The notes: a model not told the origin generated them from the sequence alone. 64,000 nt of DNA from Chloroflexota bacterium (GCA_016210515.1 JACQTZ010000003.1:1-64000), one strand, 5' to 3'. Positions 1-9,171 are shown, counted from the stretch's first letter. A program made the numbers and translations.

Positions 1-45
1 AATCTGGGGTGGTGGGGAGTGACCCCTCCCCAGATGCTTCGTCGC
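1..45. repeat. Partial hairpin repeat (family G)
   Basis: ATCTGGGG at 2-9 pairs with CCCCAGAT at 28-35, and CTTCGTCG follows. The same hairpin core and flank occur in the longer element at 43713-43812, so this is probably the cut end of a dispersed palindromic element running off the window. Confidence 0.6.
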
Positions 46-146
46 GGAGTTTACCCTGAGCATTGCGAACAGGCTCCTCAGCACGATATAAGAAGTTCAC
101 CTGGACTTTGCAAACACCCTCTTGCCAAGGCGGAAGGTCACCCCAT

Positions 147-176
147 TTGTGGGCAAAGCCGTGTTCGTATTACAAT
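147..176 (+). promoter_or_regulatory. Putative sigma-70 promoter for a leaderless transcript
   Basis: TTGTGG (147-152), an 18-nt spacer and TACAAT (171-176). The expected transcription start falls at about 183-184, which is the ATG of the hydrolase gene. No Shine-Dalgarno sequence precedes that ATG, so a leaderless mRNA is likely. This is inference from motif spacing only. Confidence 0.45.
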
Positions 177-183
177 ACACGGC

Positions 184-1254
184 ATGAAGAAAACCCTGGT
201 CACTCTCTTGGGCGTGGCGTTCTTCGGCGTGGTGGCCGCCGTCCACGGCATCACCGCCACCGCGGCCGACTCCATCATCTACCTGGGCGCCCTCTGGCTC
301 TTCATCCCAGCCCCCCTGGTCTTCCTGGCCCGCGTGTGGCGGCCCTGGCCCCGCTTTCGCGCCCTCACCACCGGGTACCTGGTCACCTCCGCAATTCTCA
401 GCGTGCTGGTGCTGGCAGGCGTGGGATGGGTCGGCTCCGAGCGTGGCATTCACCCATCCCTGACCGACAACCTACCCCAACTGGCAGACTACCCCAACCT
501 GGAAGCGGCCCTGGAGGAGGTGAGCTTCCCGAGCAGGGATGGCACCCCCCTTGCGGGCTGGTTCATCCCCGGGGAGAGTCCCAAGACCATAATCCTCCTC
601 CACGGCTTCACCGACATAAGGGACAAGATGCTCCCCCACGCCAGCTTCCTTCACGAAGCTGGCTACTCCGTGCTCCTCTTCGACTTCCGCAGCCGTGGGC
701 AGAGCGCGGGCGATGCCGTCACCCTGGGATACTATGAGCGGGGCGACGTCCAGGGCGCGGTCCAGTACCTCAAGACCCGCCCGGACGTGGACGGCGATGA
801 CCTGGGAGTGCTGGGGGTCTCCATGGGGGCGGCCACTGCCATCATGGCGGCCGCGGAAACTCCGGAGCTAAAGGCAGTGGTCTCCGAGTCCTCCTTCAAG
901 AGCGTGGATAGCGCCATCGCCAGCAGCTTCGAGCACTTCATTGACCTGCCCGCCTTCCCCTTCGCCCCCATCACCGTGTTCATCATCGAGAAACGCCTGG
1001 GCATCAACGCCGACCAGGTGGTGCCCGAAGCGTCTGTGGGCCTTATCAGCCCCCGGCCGGTGTTCATCATCCACGGCCAAGATGACACGACCATCGACTC
1101 AGAAGATGCGCAGGCCCTCTACGCCGCGGCCCAAGAGCCCAAGGAGGAGCTGTGGCTCATCCCAGGGTCGGGCCACGCCGAGGGTGTGGAGGTGGCACCC
1201 GAGGAGTACGGCCAACGAGCTGTAGACTTCTTCAACCGGTACTTGAAGCCATAA
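184..1254 (+). CDS. Membrane-anchored alpha/beta hydrolase
   Basis: A 356-residue serine hydrolase. About three hydrophobic segments lie in residues 1-85, and the alpha/beta-hydrolase domain runs from about 110 to the end. Visible motifs are the oxyanion region LLHGF (139-142), the nucleophile elbow GVSMGA with Ser213, an acid at HGQDD (D300/D301) and the catalytic His331 in GSGHAE. It resembles the BAAT/YqkD-like hydrolases; the substrate is unknown. The ATG at 184 is chosen because upstream residues are unlike protein and a promoter -10 box ends 7 nt before it. It appears monocistronic. The catalytic domain probably faces one side of the membrane; which side is not clear. Confidence 0.85.
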   Translation: MKKTLVTLLGVAFFGVVAAVHGITATAADSIIYLGALWLFIPAPLVFLARVWRPWPRFRALTTGYLVTSAILSVLVLAGVGWVGSERGIHPSLTDNLPQLADYPNLEAALEEVSFPSRDGTPLAGWFIPGESPKTIILLHGFTDIRDKMLPHASFLHEAGYSVLLFDFRSRGQSAGDAVTLGYYERGDVQGAVQYLKTRPDVDGDDLGVLGVSMGAATAIMAAAETPELKAVVSESSFKSVDSAIASSFEHFIDLPAFPFAPITVFIIEKRLGINADQVVPEASVGLISPRPVFIIHGQDDTTIDSEDAQALYAAAQEPKEELWLIPGSGHAEGVEVAPEEYGQRAVDFFNRYLKP

Positions 1255-1356
1255 TCAGCGCTTTCAGCAAGATAGCCGCCGCATCTCGCGGCCCTAAGAG
1301 CTTGTGAAACAACCCCGAGCTCGGCATAGGAGAGAGCCCCACCCCAGACGCCGTGG

Positions 1357-1440
1357 TGAGCTCCGATTCCACTCCGTTCCATACGGAGTCCGATGAAATC
1401 GGACCCGCCGAACCATTGCCACGTCCCGATGGAATCGGGG
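1357..1440. repeat. Dispersed palindromic repeat (family F)
   Basis: The segment contains inverted copies of TCCGATTCCAT and CGGAGT and is related in reverse orientation to 8700-8750 and 9195-9262. It lies in the intergenic space between convergent genes. A second short palindrome, ATTCCATCGGGA-like, sits at about 1423-1440. Confidence 0.55.
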
Positions 1441-1467
1441 CTCGCAATGACAATTCCCTCATAACCC

Positions 1468-2550
1468 TCAGTCGAGCCGCACGCTCATCCCCTGGTCGGA
1501 CGCCCTTTGAATGGCGTCGAGCAGCCTGTGCCGCACCACGGCGGTGTCAAAGTCAGGCTCAGCCCGCTGACCGGAGCGGATGGCCTCTCCAAACCGGCGG
1601 TACATCTGGGCAACGTTAAAGGGCGGGCCTTGAGGCACGCTATTGGAGACCCAGGTGAGCCGCTCAGGGATCGGCAGATCCCGAAGGGAAGCGTCACCTA
1701 CCTTGCCCCCTAGCAAGCGACTATCGTTCCCTTCCACCACCAGCGTCCCCTCTCGGCCGTAAATTTCCAGGCGTTGGCCGCTGCCGTAAGATGGCTGAGA
1801 GGCCACGTGAGCCGACACCACAGCGCCGCTGGCCAGCTTGCCGCTGACCAGGATGTTGTCTGGGGAGGTCACCTCCACGTAGCGATTGGTGTCGGTCTCG
1901 AACCAGCGGGACACCTGGGTGCTCACCACTGCTGACACATCCTTCAGCTCACCCACGCACATGCTGAGAACATCTATGAGGTGGCCGAAGGAGATGGTCA
2001 TGGTGTTTGCCCCTTTGGTCACATCAGCCATCCATGTCCGGTCGGAGGTACGTGATGCTCCTCCAGTACCCATCTGGCTCAGGTGGCATGACACCACCTC
2101 ACCGATGTAACCCTCCTCGATCAGCTCCTTGAGCCGCAGGTAGATAGGAGCGCACCGCCTCTGCATTCCCGCCATGGTGCGCACACCCTTGGCCCGGGCC
2201 AGGTTCGCCATCTCCTCGGCCTGGGCCAGATTCGCCCCCAGGGGCCACTCGGTGAAGACGTGCTTCCCCGCGTTGAGGGCAGCCATGGTCATCTCGTAGT
2301 GGTAAGGAACCCGCACCACCACCGACACCACGTCTATATCAGGACGCCTTACCATCTCGTGGTAGTCGTGAAAGGCCAATCGCGCCCCAAACTTTTGCTT
2401 GGAGGCCGCGGCCGTCTCCGGACGGGATGTACACACAGCAGCCAGCTCGAACTCGGGCAGGGCCAAGAGCGCAGGGAGATGGGCCCTGGGGCCCCATCCG
2501 TTGCTGACGTTGGCTCCGATGATTCCCACGCGTATCTTCTGCTCAGCCAT
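1468..2550 (-). CDS. Gfo/Idh/MocA family oxidoreductase
   Basis: A 360-residue predicted NAD(P)-dependent dehydrogenase of sugars or related polyols. The N-terminal Rossmann fold begins at VGIIGANVS (8-16), followed by the family's E-W/K-P motif seen as FTEWPLG near residue 98-104. The C-terminal alpha/beta domain with GHLIDVLS (about 190) is typical of the family. The GANVSNGWG start resembles the Gal80-like subgroup, where binding rather than catalysis is known in yeast. The usual EKP lysine is replaced by Trp, so catalytic activity is uncertain. A strong GGAGG precedes the ATG. It stands alone. Confidence 0.85.
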   Translation of the reverse strand: MAEQKIRVGIIGANVSNGWGPRAHLPALLALPEFELAAVCTSRPETAAASKQKFGARLAFHDYHEMVRRPDIDVVSVVVRVPYHYEMTMAALNAGKHVFTEWPLGANLAQAEEMANLARAKGVRTMAGMQRRCAPIYLRLKELIEEGYIGEVVSCHLSQMGTGGASRTSDRTWMADVTKGANTMTISFGHLIDVLSMCVGELKDVSAVVSTQVSRWFETDTNRYVEVTSPDNILVSGKLASGAVVSAHVASQPSYGSGQRLEIYGREGTLVVEGNDSRLLGGKVGDASLRDLPIPERLTWVSNSVPQGPPFNVAQMYRRFGEAIRSGQRAEPDFDTAVVRHRLLDAIQRASDQGMSVRLD

Positions 2551-2727
2551 GACTCCTCCTGGTATCTCAACTGGGTATACGAGAAGTATAGCGCGCCCGC
2601 CAGCACCTGGCTACGGGACGCCCGCGCCAGAGACCCAATTTCCTGAAAGAGCACGCATGTCAGGTGTTGGCAGCAAGGTTCCATCCCTGCTAGAATGGGA
2701 GTCATCCATACGCCAAAGGAGATGCCG

Positions 2728-3561
2728 ATGTTTTACGATACTACCTCATTCCAGGAGAAGCTTGCGGAAAACAGGGACCAACGTACCCATGCCCTGGTTG
2801 TGCTCACGCCTTCAGAGTCCAAGCGGCTCATAGCAAAGGGGGTGCTGGCATTGCCAGAGGTACGGGGTGTTCTGCGCAGGGGCCTGTTTGTTGTATCTCG
2901 GGGGGTGACGCCATCCTATATCGCAGAGGAGCTGCTCAGCACCACGCTATCCAAAGAGAACTGCGCGGCGGGTATCATCGCCGACGGAAGGCTGGCCATC
3001 ACCGTCCCTGAGGGACGCCTGGGGCCGTGGGTGTTCCGTGATGGCAAGCTGGCGGAGGTGTCCGCGGAAACAGCGCTGAAGGAGTTCAGCGCCACCGATG
3101 TTTCCGTAAAGGGGGCCAACGCCATCGACCCCATGGGCAATGCGGGGATTCTTGTGCAGAGCGACTCCGGCGGGACCATAGGCTCTATATGGCCGCTCCT
3201 TAGCTCTCGTGGGTCGTACCTTATCCAACCCGTCAGCCTGGAGAGGTTGATACCCTCCGTCATCGAAGCCTCCTCCAAGTGCGGCAACCGCCTGTTCAAG
3301 CGCACAATGGGTGCAATGGTGGGCTTCATTCCCGTAGTGAACTCCCTGGTGGTGACGGAGATCCAGGCCCTGGCAGCCCTTACCGGCGTTAGTGCCACCC
3401 ACGTTGCCTCTGGAGGCATAGGTGGCAGCGAGGGATGCGTCATTCTAGCTCTGGAGGGTTCGGAGAGTACGGTGACCCGGGCCTACAGGCTTGTGGAGAG
3501 CATCAAGGGTGAGCCTCCTGTGCCCGCTCCAGCCCTGATGCCAGCGTTCGCAGGCGTGTAG
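2728..3561 (+). CDS. Conserved hypothetical protein
   Basis: A 277-residue soluble protein I cannot assign to a named family. It is Gly/Ser/Val-rich with no clear membrane segment. Notable stretches are QSDSGGTIGS near 150, SSKCGNRLFKR near 190 and HVASGGIGGSEG near 235, which could be nucleotide- or phosphate-binding loops. The ATG at 2728 is preferred over 2722 because AAAGGAG at 2715-2721 then has a 6-nt spacing. It is divergent from the Gfo/Idh gene, with about 180 bp between them for promoters. Confidence 0.75.
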   Translation: MFYDTTSFQEKLAENRDQRTHALVVLTPSESKRLIAKGVLALPEVRGVLRRGLFVVSRGVTPSYIAEELLSTTLSKENCAAGIIADGRLAITVPEGRLGPWVFRDGKLAEVSAETALKEFSATDVSVKGANAIDPMGNAGILVQSDSGGTIGSIWPLLSSRGSYLIQPVSLERLIPSVIEASSKCGNRLFKRTMGAMVGFIPVVNSLVVTEIQALAALTGVSATHVASGGIGGSEGCVILALEGSESTVTRAYRLVESIKGEPPVPAPALMPAFAGV

Positions 3562-3562
3562 A

Positions 3563-3606
3563 GGCTATCGGAGAACCCTCACCTCTGTGTCCCCCTCTCC
3601 CATAGG
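3563..3606. repeat. Fragment of MITE family B
   Basis: GAGGCTATCGGAGAACCCTC and the following CTGTGTCCCCCTCTCCC match the left end of the elements at 34827-34980 and 40512-40660. Only about 44 bp remain. Confidence 0.55.
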
Positions 3607-3660
3607 ATGTGCTTTCAAAGTCCTAGAGTCTGTGTGAACACTCCAGGGACAGAGGGATTT

Positions 3661-3765
3661 CCCCCATCACTTCGGCGAGCTCAGTGCAGGCTCTGCCCTT
3701 CCCCCGCGAGCGGGGGAAGGGATTTCTCTCCCCCGCTTGACGGGGGAGAGTCAAAGAGGGGGATG
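3661..3765. repeat. Double-hairpin G/C-run repeat (family A)
   Basis: Two adjacent hairpins are visible: CTTCCCCCG...CGGGGGAAG and CTCTCCCCC...GGGGGAGAG, ending in AGAGGGGG. Near copies lie at 34357-34459 and 45333-45413, and degenerate ones at 8755-8985, 11365-11455, 14113-14152 and 63735-63785. It sits between convergent genes. Confidence 0.75.
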
Positions 3766-3777
3766 CAAAGCGTGGAA

Positions 3778-4770
3778 TCAGCCGATGCGGCCTATCAGCG
3801 CGTCCTCTTCGGCAAAATCGTACTCGCGCCGTTTGTCCAGGCCCTGGGACATGAACCACTCATAGGTCTGCTGCACCGCCGTCTCAAAGGTGTAGAATGG
3901 TTCGTAGCCCAGGTGGTCGCACAGCTTCTGAATGCTGAATACAGTGCTCTCGTCCCAGCGATGGATGTACGGGGCCAGCCGCTGGATGAGCGGCCGATGC
4001 ATCTTGGCAGCGACCTCATCCATTATCTCCGCCGGCACAAAGAGCTTCTGGGCCTCCACTCCCACTGCCCTGGCACAGGTGTCCACATACCCCTCGTCGC
4101 TGAAGTAGTCCTTGCCGGTGACGTTGTAAATCTGTCCGTAGGTCCGGGGATTGAGGGCCATCATGCGTAGCGCCCTGGCCTCGTCATCCACGTGCCCAAT
4201 CTGGCTCAAGGTGGTGCCCCGGCCCGGTATCAGAACCTTGCGACCGTTCAACAGGCGCACGAACATCCTCTGCTCCCGGTCAAGGATCCCATTATCCGGC
4301 CCAAAGACCATGGAGAAGCGGGCCACCGTGATTGGGAAATGGCGCTGCCGGTAGACATTCATCAGGTACGCTTCACAGATGAGCTTGTTGCGGCCGTAGT
4401 CGGACTGGCGTGGAGTGCTGTCTACAGGAAAGTCCTCGGTGATGGGAAGGATATTGGTGGCAGCAGAGACCACGGTGGAGCTGGCGAAGATGTAGTGGCC
4501 GGCCCGTCCCTGGAAGATATCCACCATGCTCTGCACATCCTCCAGCACGTAGGCGCTTATGTCGAAAATCACGTCGAACTCCTCAGGCCCCAGCACCTCC
4601 TTGAGGCGCTTAGGGTCCTTTCTATCAGAGTAGAGGCGACGCACCTCTTTCGGAACCGGGGCCTCGGTGACACCCCGATTGAGTATGGTGACGTTGTGTC
4701 CACAGCGCACTAACTCCTGAACCAGGTGCAGACCATTGAACCTAGTGCCGCCCATAACCAGCGTTTTCAT
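3778..4770 (-). CDS. NAD-dependent epimerase/dehydratase (extended SDR)
   Basis: A 330-residue extended short-chain dehydrogenase. The N-terminal Rossmann motif is GGTRFNG (7-13), a variant typical of the subgroup that includes plant CSP41-like and bacterial sugar epimerase-like proteins. The catalytic Tyr-Lys pair is in YGRNK (about 145-149), and an SST preceding it provides the Ser/Thr. The substrate is probably a nucleotide-sugar or modified sugar but is not determined. The start has an excellent GGAGGTGAAGG ribosome site. There are no functional neighbours in the same direction. Confidence 0.85.
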   Translation of the reverse strand: MKTLVMGGTRFNGLHLVQELVRCGHNVTILNRGVTEAPVPKEVRRLYSDRKDPKRLKEVLGPEEFDVIFDISAYVLEDVQSMVDIFQGRAGHYIFASSTVVSAATNILPITEDFPVDSTPRQSDYGRNKLICEAYLMNVYRQRHFPITVARFSMVFGPDNGILDREQRMFVRLLNGRKVLIPGRGTTLSQIGHVDDEARALRMMALNPRTYGQIYNVTGKDYFSDEGYVDTCARAVGVEAQKLFVPAEIMDEVAAKMHRPLIQRLAPYIHRWDESTVFSIQKLCDHLGYEPFYTFETAVQQTYEWFMSQGLDKRREYDFAEEDALIGRIG

Positions 4771-4931
4771 CCTTCACCTCCAGTCTAGTTCGTAATACCC
4801 GATAGTCCTACTTGGGATTTCCCACCTCGACTGTCCTCGCCACTATATTGCCCCTGGCAGCGGTGGTCAATCCCCTGTTTGGGCCTTGTGCCGTCCATCG
4901 CCACATTCTGCGGAGACCCTCAAGTAGTGTC

Positions 4932-5213
4932 CTAATCTGAAGGTGACAATGGATGCCAGAATACCGTTGAGCCGATGTCATCAATGGTCACTATGCCCCA
5001 TACCATCTTGCAAGACAGGCAATGATATCGAATCTCGATCCTGCGACGCTTGAGAAGCGGCGATGTGTCAATATACTCACGGTCTCTAATGAGTCGCCCT
5101 TTAAGCTCCTCCACAAACTGCTCAACGGTGAGCTTGCCATCTCTCACGTCTGAGTCATGCTGGAGACTGAGTTTGCAGACAGCACACGGTCTCCACTTGC
5201 CTCCTCTTGCCAT
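4932..5213 (-). CDS. Small zinc-ribbon-like hypothetical protein
   Basis: A 93-residue protein with two Cys pairs, C10-x2-C13 and C65-x2-C68, which could bind one zinc. The middle is a charged helical segment. It belongs to no family that I recognise. AAGGGA lies about 8 nt upstream of the ATG. It is followed by a 160-bp space with nothing recognisable up to the epimerase gene. Confidence 0.5.
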   Translation of the reverse strand: MARGGKWRPCAVCKLSLQHDSDVRDGKLTVEQFVEELKGRLIRDREYIDTSPLLKRRRIEIRYHCLSCKMVWGIVTIDDIGSTVFWHPLSPSD

Positions 5214-5296
5214 CCGCTTTTCCCTTCAACCGGGATGCTGCAATACTGGCATCGCCGACCCTCCCAGTTTCAACACTCAAGCAGCCCACGCAGGAG

Positions 5297-6631
5297 CTAT
5301 TGCGTAACCTGCTTGGGGACATCCTCAGCCTCCGGCGTGTCCAGTTCTTTGGGCAGCTTAGGCGGCTTCAAGAAGAAAAACATCAGGCCGGCAAACAGCA
5401 TCAGCCCCATGCCTAGCTGCCAGACCACGGTCTCATTCACACCCGCGTCTACCAGGTATGCCACGGCGGGAGACCCCAAGGCCCCCGCGGCGATCATCAA
5501 GGGCAATGAAACACCTCTGATGGCCCCCTGGGCTGCCCGGCCATAGTAGGTGGGAATGAGCAGATTCTGAGCAGAGGCGAAGGCCCCAGATCCTATCCCC
5601 CAGATAATGGTATGGAAGAATACAAGGGCAGCATGGCTGCTCCCTACCAGGAGAGGGACCATGGAGAGTGCTCGCCAGACACCTCCGATCACTGCCATGA
5701 ACCTGACCGGGTATCGCTCCGCCAGGAAGCCGAAGAACAGCATGGCAAAGATAACCGTGAAGGGGTCTGCGGCGACCCCGAAGGCGATGGCTCGGGCAGA
5801 CACGCCCATCTCATTCCAGTAGGGAACCCGAAGGAAGAGGACACCAGAGGTGGCGAACATGTACGTGGTCAGCGCCAGCAGGATAAACCACAGCACCGGG
5901 GTACGCACCGCCTGGCCCAGGGTCCAGTTCACCTCCTCTTGTACCACAGCAGGCTTGGCGGCAGTGCCCTCAGAAACGGGGCCGCTCTGGGGAGTAGCAC
6001 CATCGGGAAGAAGGCCCAGGTCCTCCGGCCGGCGGCGCATGAGAAGTCCGTAACCAGGGAGGATAACCGCCCATATTGCCAGGCCAAAAACCACCCATGC
6101 CCATCGCCATCCTACGGTGTTGATGAGAAGCAGGGCTATGGGCACGCTTATCGCCGTCCCTGTGCCCATACCGGTGGCGGCTATCGAGGTAGTTCGACCT
6201 CGCTTGGCCACAAACCAGTTAGCCACAGGAACTATGGTGAGCAGCTGCCCCCCAAAGGTGCCAAAACCTGAGAACCCGCTGAGAGCAAACAGCGCGTAAA
6301 TCTGCCAGACACTGTGGGCGAAGTACAGGCTTATCAGAACACCACCATCCAAAAGCCCCCCGATGAATCCCAGCCACCGTGCCCCATAGATGTCTATCAG
6401 GCGTCCAAGGAAAGGCGCCACCATCCCGGAGGTCAGCATCCGGATGCTGATGGCCCACGCCATGGCGCTCAGATTCAAGTCTAGCTCCTTCCTCATGGGG
6501 TCTATGAAGACAGAAAAGACCACGGGATTCATGGTTGAAGCCACCAGATTGGCCGACCATCCGGTGGCGACGATTACCCAACCGTAAAACACCCCCCCTG
6601 GCAGGGGTATAGGAAGCTTGTGGGGTGTCAC
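5297..6631 (-). CDS. MFS transporter
   Basis: A 444-residue major facilitator with about 12 hydrophobic segments and a charged central loop (about residues 195-230). The MRRRPEDLGLLPDG motif after the sixth helix also appears, as MRHRPEQYGLLPDG, in the second MFS gene at 36172-37497. Both belong to a monocarboxylate/oxalate:formate-antiporter-like group. The start is GTG, overlapping the stop of the upstream marC-like gene in a GTGA arrangement, so the two genes are translationally coupled. The transported compound cannot be read from sequence. Confidence 0.85.
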   Translation of the reverse strand: MTPHKLPIPLPGGVFYGWVIVATGWSANLVASTMNPVVFSVFIDPMRKELDLNLSAMAWAISIRMLTSGMVAPFLGRLIDIYGARWLGFIGGLLDGGVLISLYFAHSVWQIYALFALSGFSGFGTFGGQLLTIVPVANWFVAKRGRTTSIAATGMGTGTAISVPIALLLINTVGWRWAWVVFGLAIWAVILPGYGLLMRRRPEDLGLLPDGATPQSGPVSEGTAAKPAVVQEEVNWTLGQAVRTPVLWFILLALTTYMFATSGVLFLRVPYWNEMGVSARAIAFGVAADPFTVIFAMLFFGFLAERYPVRFMAVIGGVWRALSMVPLLVGSSHAALVFFHTIIWGIGSGAFASAQNLLIPTYYGRAAQGAIRGVSLPLMIAAGALGSPAVAYLVDAGVNETVVWQLGMGLMLFAGLMFFFLKPPKLPKELDTPEAEDVPKQVTQ

Positions 6632-7251
6632 AGGCTGGTCCCCTCGGCCAGTATGTCCAGGATACCCTGGCTCATGAGCTTAACGGCAATGGCAGCGAGG
6701 AGCAGGTATGCAACCCTGGCAAAGGCCTGTAACCCTCCCTCACCGAGAAACGCCACGATCCCCTGTGAATGTCTGAATACGACCCAGGCAACAACCATGT
6801 TGGCAATGAAGCCAGCCACCACCAGCCATGCAGAATACAGACCAGTGAGAAGAATAAGCATGGATATGGCTGCCGGCCCCACCAGCAGTGGAGTGCCTAT
6901 GGGCACCATGGCAACCAACTCGTTGGGAGCCAGAGGAGCCTGGGAAGTGGCAGAGAGAAGCTCTTTGAGAGCCATGGCCAGCAGCACAACTCCACCAGCC
7001 ACGAGGAAGTGGGCAACCTCAATGCGCAGCAGTAACAGGATACCGCTGCCCAGGCCGAGGAAAAGGAGGCCCAGCACCAGTCCCGTCAGCAACGCCACGT
7101 GAATCACCCTCTTGCGTCTTGCTGGCGTCATGGGGCTCAGCAGAGTCACCAGAAACGGTAAACTCCCCAAGGGATCCATAGCCACGAAAAGGGGCACAAA
7201 CACCTCGTGAAACTCCTTCAGAGCGCCCAGTATTCGCTCCACTCTGTTCAT
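6628..7251 (-). CDS. MarC family integral membrane protein
   Basis: A 207-residue protein with six hydrophobic segments and the family hallmarks DPLGSLPFL near 27-35 and VPIGTPLLVGPAAIS near 115-129. Members are called multiple-antibiotic-resistance (MarC) or NAAT proteins, but transport function is poorly established. It is the first gene of a two-gene unit with the MFS transporter and overlaps it by 4 bp. About 150 bp without a gene separates it from the protease gene. Confidence 0.9.
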   Translation of the reverse strand: MNRVERILGALKEFHEVFVPLFVAMDPLGSLPFLVTLLSPMTPARRKRVIHVALLTGLVLGLLFLGLGSGILLLLRIEVAHFLVAGGVVLLAMALKELLSATSQAPLAPNELVAMVPIGTPLLVGPAAISMLILLTGLYSAWLVVAGFIANMVVAWVVFRHSQGIVAFLGEGGLQAFARVAYLLLAAIAVKLMSQGILDILAEGTSL

Positions 7252-7407
7252 CCACCTGTCTGGCTACGACATATCATCCAACTCATGCCGTCTCCATCAA
7301 GACCCCGTGTGCCTTCGACATCTTCCCCAGCATACAGCGCACGCGCCCAAACCAAGATTCAGGTGCCGAAGGGTATGGAGGCTGCATGGGTGGCAGCCGC
7401 AATGGCG

Positions 7408-8526
7408 TCACCTCGGTAGCACCTGGGCTATCTCCAGGACCCGAAGCACATCTCCCCGACTGAGGAGGCCGACTGCCCTACCGTCTTCCATCACAACTAG
7501 CTGGCGAATGTTATGCGCCAGCATTCGACCCAGCGCCTCCTCCAGCGGCTCGTCAGGCTTGGCGATTATCACCTCGGAGGCCCGCTTCATGATTGCGGTG
7601 ACCCACGTCCGAGACCTCTCCTGTACTGGCACAGACCTGACATCGAAAAGAGTCACCAGTCCGTGGAAGGTATCCCCCAGGGCCACTATGTAGGTCGGCT
7701 GAAAGTCCCGGGTGATGTGGTCGTCGACGAGGCTCTGAATGGAGATGCCCGGCTCGACCACAGGGAGGTCCTGCACCATGGCATCCCGGACCGTTCTGCC
7801 CGACAGAGCCCTGGACACAACCTGCTGCCTGGCGAAGGAAGACGCCGATGACTGGATAAACCACCCTATAAAGATGAACCAAAGCCCGTTAATCAGGCTG
7901 GCAGCGAAAACAAAGAAGATGCCCAGCGCGATGAAGGCGAATCCTGCCAAAGACCCGGTGGTGCTGGCCACCACATTGGCCTTGGAGGAGCTGCCCGTTA
8001 CCTTCCATACAACTGCTCGCAGCACTCTTCCCCCATCCAGGGGGAAGGCGGGCAGCAAGTTGAACGCACCCAGTACCAGGTTGATGAAGCTCAGATATCC
8101 AGCAACAGCCTGAACCTTGGAGCTGCTGGGAGGAGCGGCGATGAAGACGACCCAGAAGACCGCCGCCAGCACAAAACTGGTGGCAGGCCCCACCACGGAG
8201 ACCAGGAACTCCTCGCCCGGATTGGCAGACTCCTCCTCGATCTCTGACACTCCTCCCAGGAAAAAGAGGGTTATGCCACGAAGCTTGCGCCCTTTAGCCT
8301 GGGCCACCAATGAGTGGCTCAGCTCGTGAACCAGAACGGACGCAAAAAGGAGCAGGCTGGACAGACTGCCAACCCACCAGTAGGCGCTCTTCGTCCATCC
8401 GGGGTATTCGGTGGGCAGATACCTGGTGGCCAGTGACCATGCCACCAGGAGAAAAACGAATACCCAGGAGAAGTGTACCCTTATCTCAACCCCGAACAAT
8501 CGCCCAAGTTTCACTACGCCAGACAT
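7408..8526 (-). CDS. Site-2 protease (M50) with C-terminal CBS pair
   Basis: A 372-residue intramembrane metalloprotease. Zinc ligands are HELSH (67-71) and the Asp of NLLPAFPLDGG (about 156-166). About six membrane segments precede a tandem CBS module from about 245 to the C terminus, which may bind adenine nucleotides. This is the SpoIVFB/Rip3-type architecture; such enzymes cut membrane-bound anti-sigma or signalling proteins. The ATG at 8526 is chosen over GTG 8538 because AAGGA lies 5 nt upstream. The substrate is unknown. Confidence 0.92.
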   Translation of the reverse strand: MSGVVKLGRLFGVEIRVHFSWVFVFLLVAWSLATRYLPTEYPGWTKSAYWWVGSLSSLLLFASVLVHELSHSLVAQAKGRKLRGITLFFLGGVSEIEEESANPGEEFLVSVVGPATSFVLAAVFWVVFIAAPPSSSKVQAVAGYLSFINLVLGAFNLLPAFPLDGGRVLRAVVWKVTGSSSKANVVASTTGSLAGFAFIALGIFFVFAASLINGLWFIFIGWFIQSSASSFARQQVVSRALSGRTVRDAMVQDLPVVEPGISIQSLVDDHITRDFQPTYIVALGDTFHGLVTLFDVRSVPVQERSRTWVTAIMKRASEVIIAKPDEPLEEALGRMLAHNIRQLVVMEDGRAVGLLSRGDVLRVLEIAQVLPR

Positions 8527-8696
8527 GTGATCCTTCACTGATGCTATTACTTGATGGTCGGTGCCAAACCCGCTTACGACACCTGCTTGAACCGGTGTCT
8601 GAACCTTCGTTACATTATCTATCCCCTTTGGGCATTGTCAACCAGCACAAGGGTTTACTGTTCCTTGAGCAGAACGCAAACCTTGTTCACTCCCAT

Positions 8697-8757
8697 CGCT
8701 TCGGCAAGGTCCGATTCCATCGGACTCCGTATGGAGTCGGAGCTCAGCGCAGGCTCT
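8697..8757. repeat. Dispersed palindromic repeat (family F)
   Basis: TCCGATTCCATCGGA and the nearby ATGGAGTCGGAGCTCA recur at 9195-9262 and, inverted, at 1357-1440. It fills part of the 569-bp gene-free stretch between the protease gene and the tRNA. The rest of that stretch (8527-8696 and 8986-9095) shows nothing I recognise. Confidence 0.6.
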
Positions 8758-8801
8758 AACCTTCCCACATCGAGGGAAAGGATTGTACCCTCCTTTGACG
8801 G

Positions 8802-8953
8802 GGGCTTGTTCCAAATGTCATTCTGGAGGAGTCCCGACGGGTCGGGACGATTGAAGAATCCAGGACGTTTGAGAAGCAGCACTGCCGCAGATTCTTCGCT
8901 GCGCTCAGAAAGACAGAGAGAGTTAACCAGGAACTACTTTTGGAGCAAAGCCC
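8802..8953. mobile_element. MITE inserted into a family A repeat
   Basis: About 152 bp bounded by imperfect inverted ends: GGGCTTGTTCCAAAT at 8802-8816, and at 8939-8953 the complement of GGGCTTTGCTCCAAA. The 8-bp sequence TTTGACGG is present on both sides (8794-8801 and 8955-8962), as expected for a target-site duplication. It splits the family A repeat, whose halves are at about 8755-8801 and 8954-8985. No transposase is encoded. Confidence 0.65.
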
Positions 8954-9095
8954 TTTTGACGGGGGGAGTTAGAGAGAGGGTAGATATTTAGCAATTGCTC
9001 AAGACCCAATAGCAACGGGCCAGGTGGCACCAGGAGTTGGCAAAGGAGTGGCAAAACGTGAGATAATCATGCGGGTTAGACCTGTTTTACACCGT

Positions 9096-9171
9096 GCGCC
9101 CGTAGCTCAGAGGATAGAGCATCGGTCTTCGGAACCGAGGGTCGTGGGTTCGAATCCCTCCGGGCGTACCA
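9096..9171 (+). tRNA. tRNA-Arg (TCG anticodon)
   Basis: A 76-nt cloverleaf with a 7-bp acceptor stem (GCGCCCG/CGGGCGT, closing G-U), D-stem GCTC/GAGC, anticodon stem TCGGT/ACCGA with loop CTTCGGA giving anticodon TCG, T-loop TTCGAAT and an encoded CCA. One U-U mismatch is seen in the T-stem. It would read CGA and related arginine codons. Confidence 0.93.

Noticed and set aside
8655..8991. Frames within the repeats upstream of the tRNA
   Set aside because: They only translate palindromic repeats and the nested MITE.
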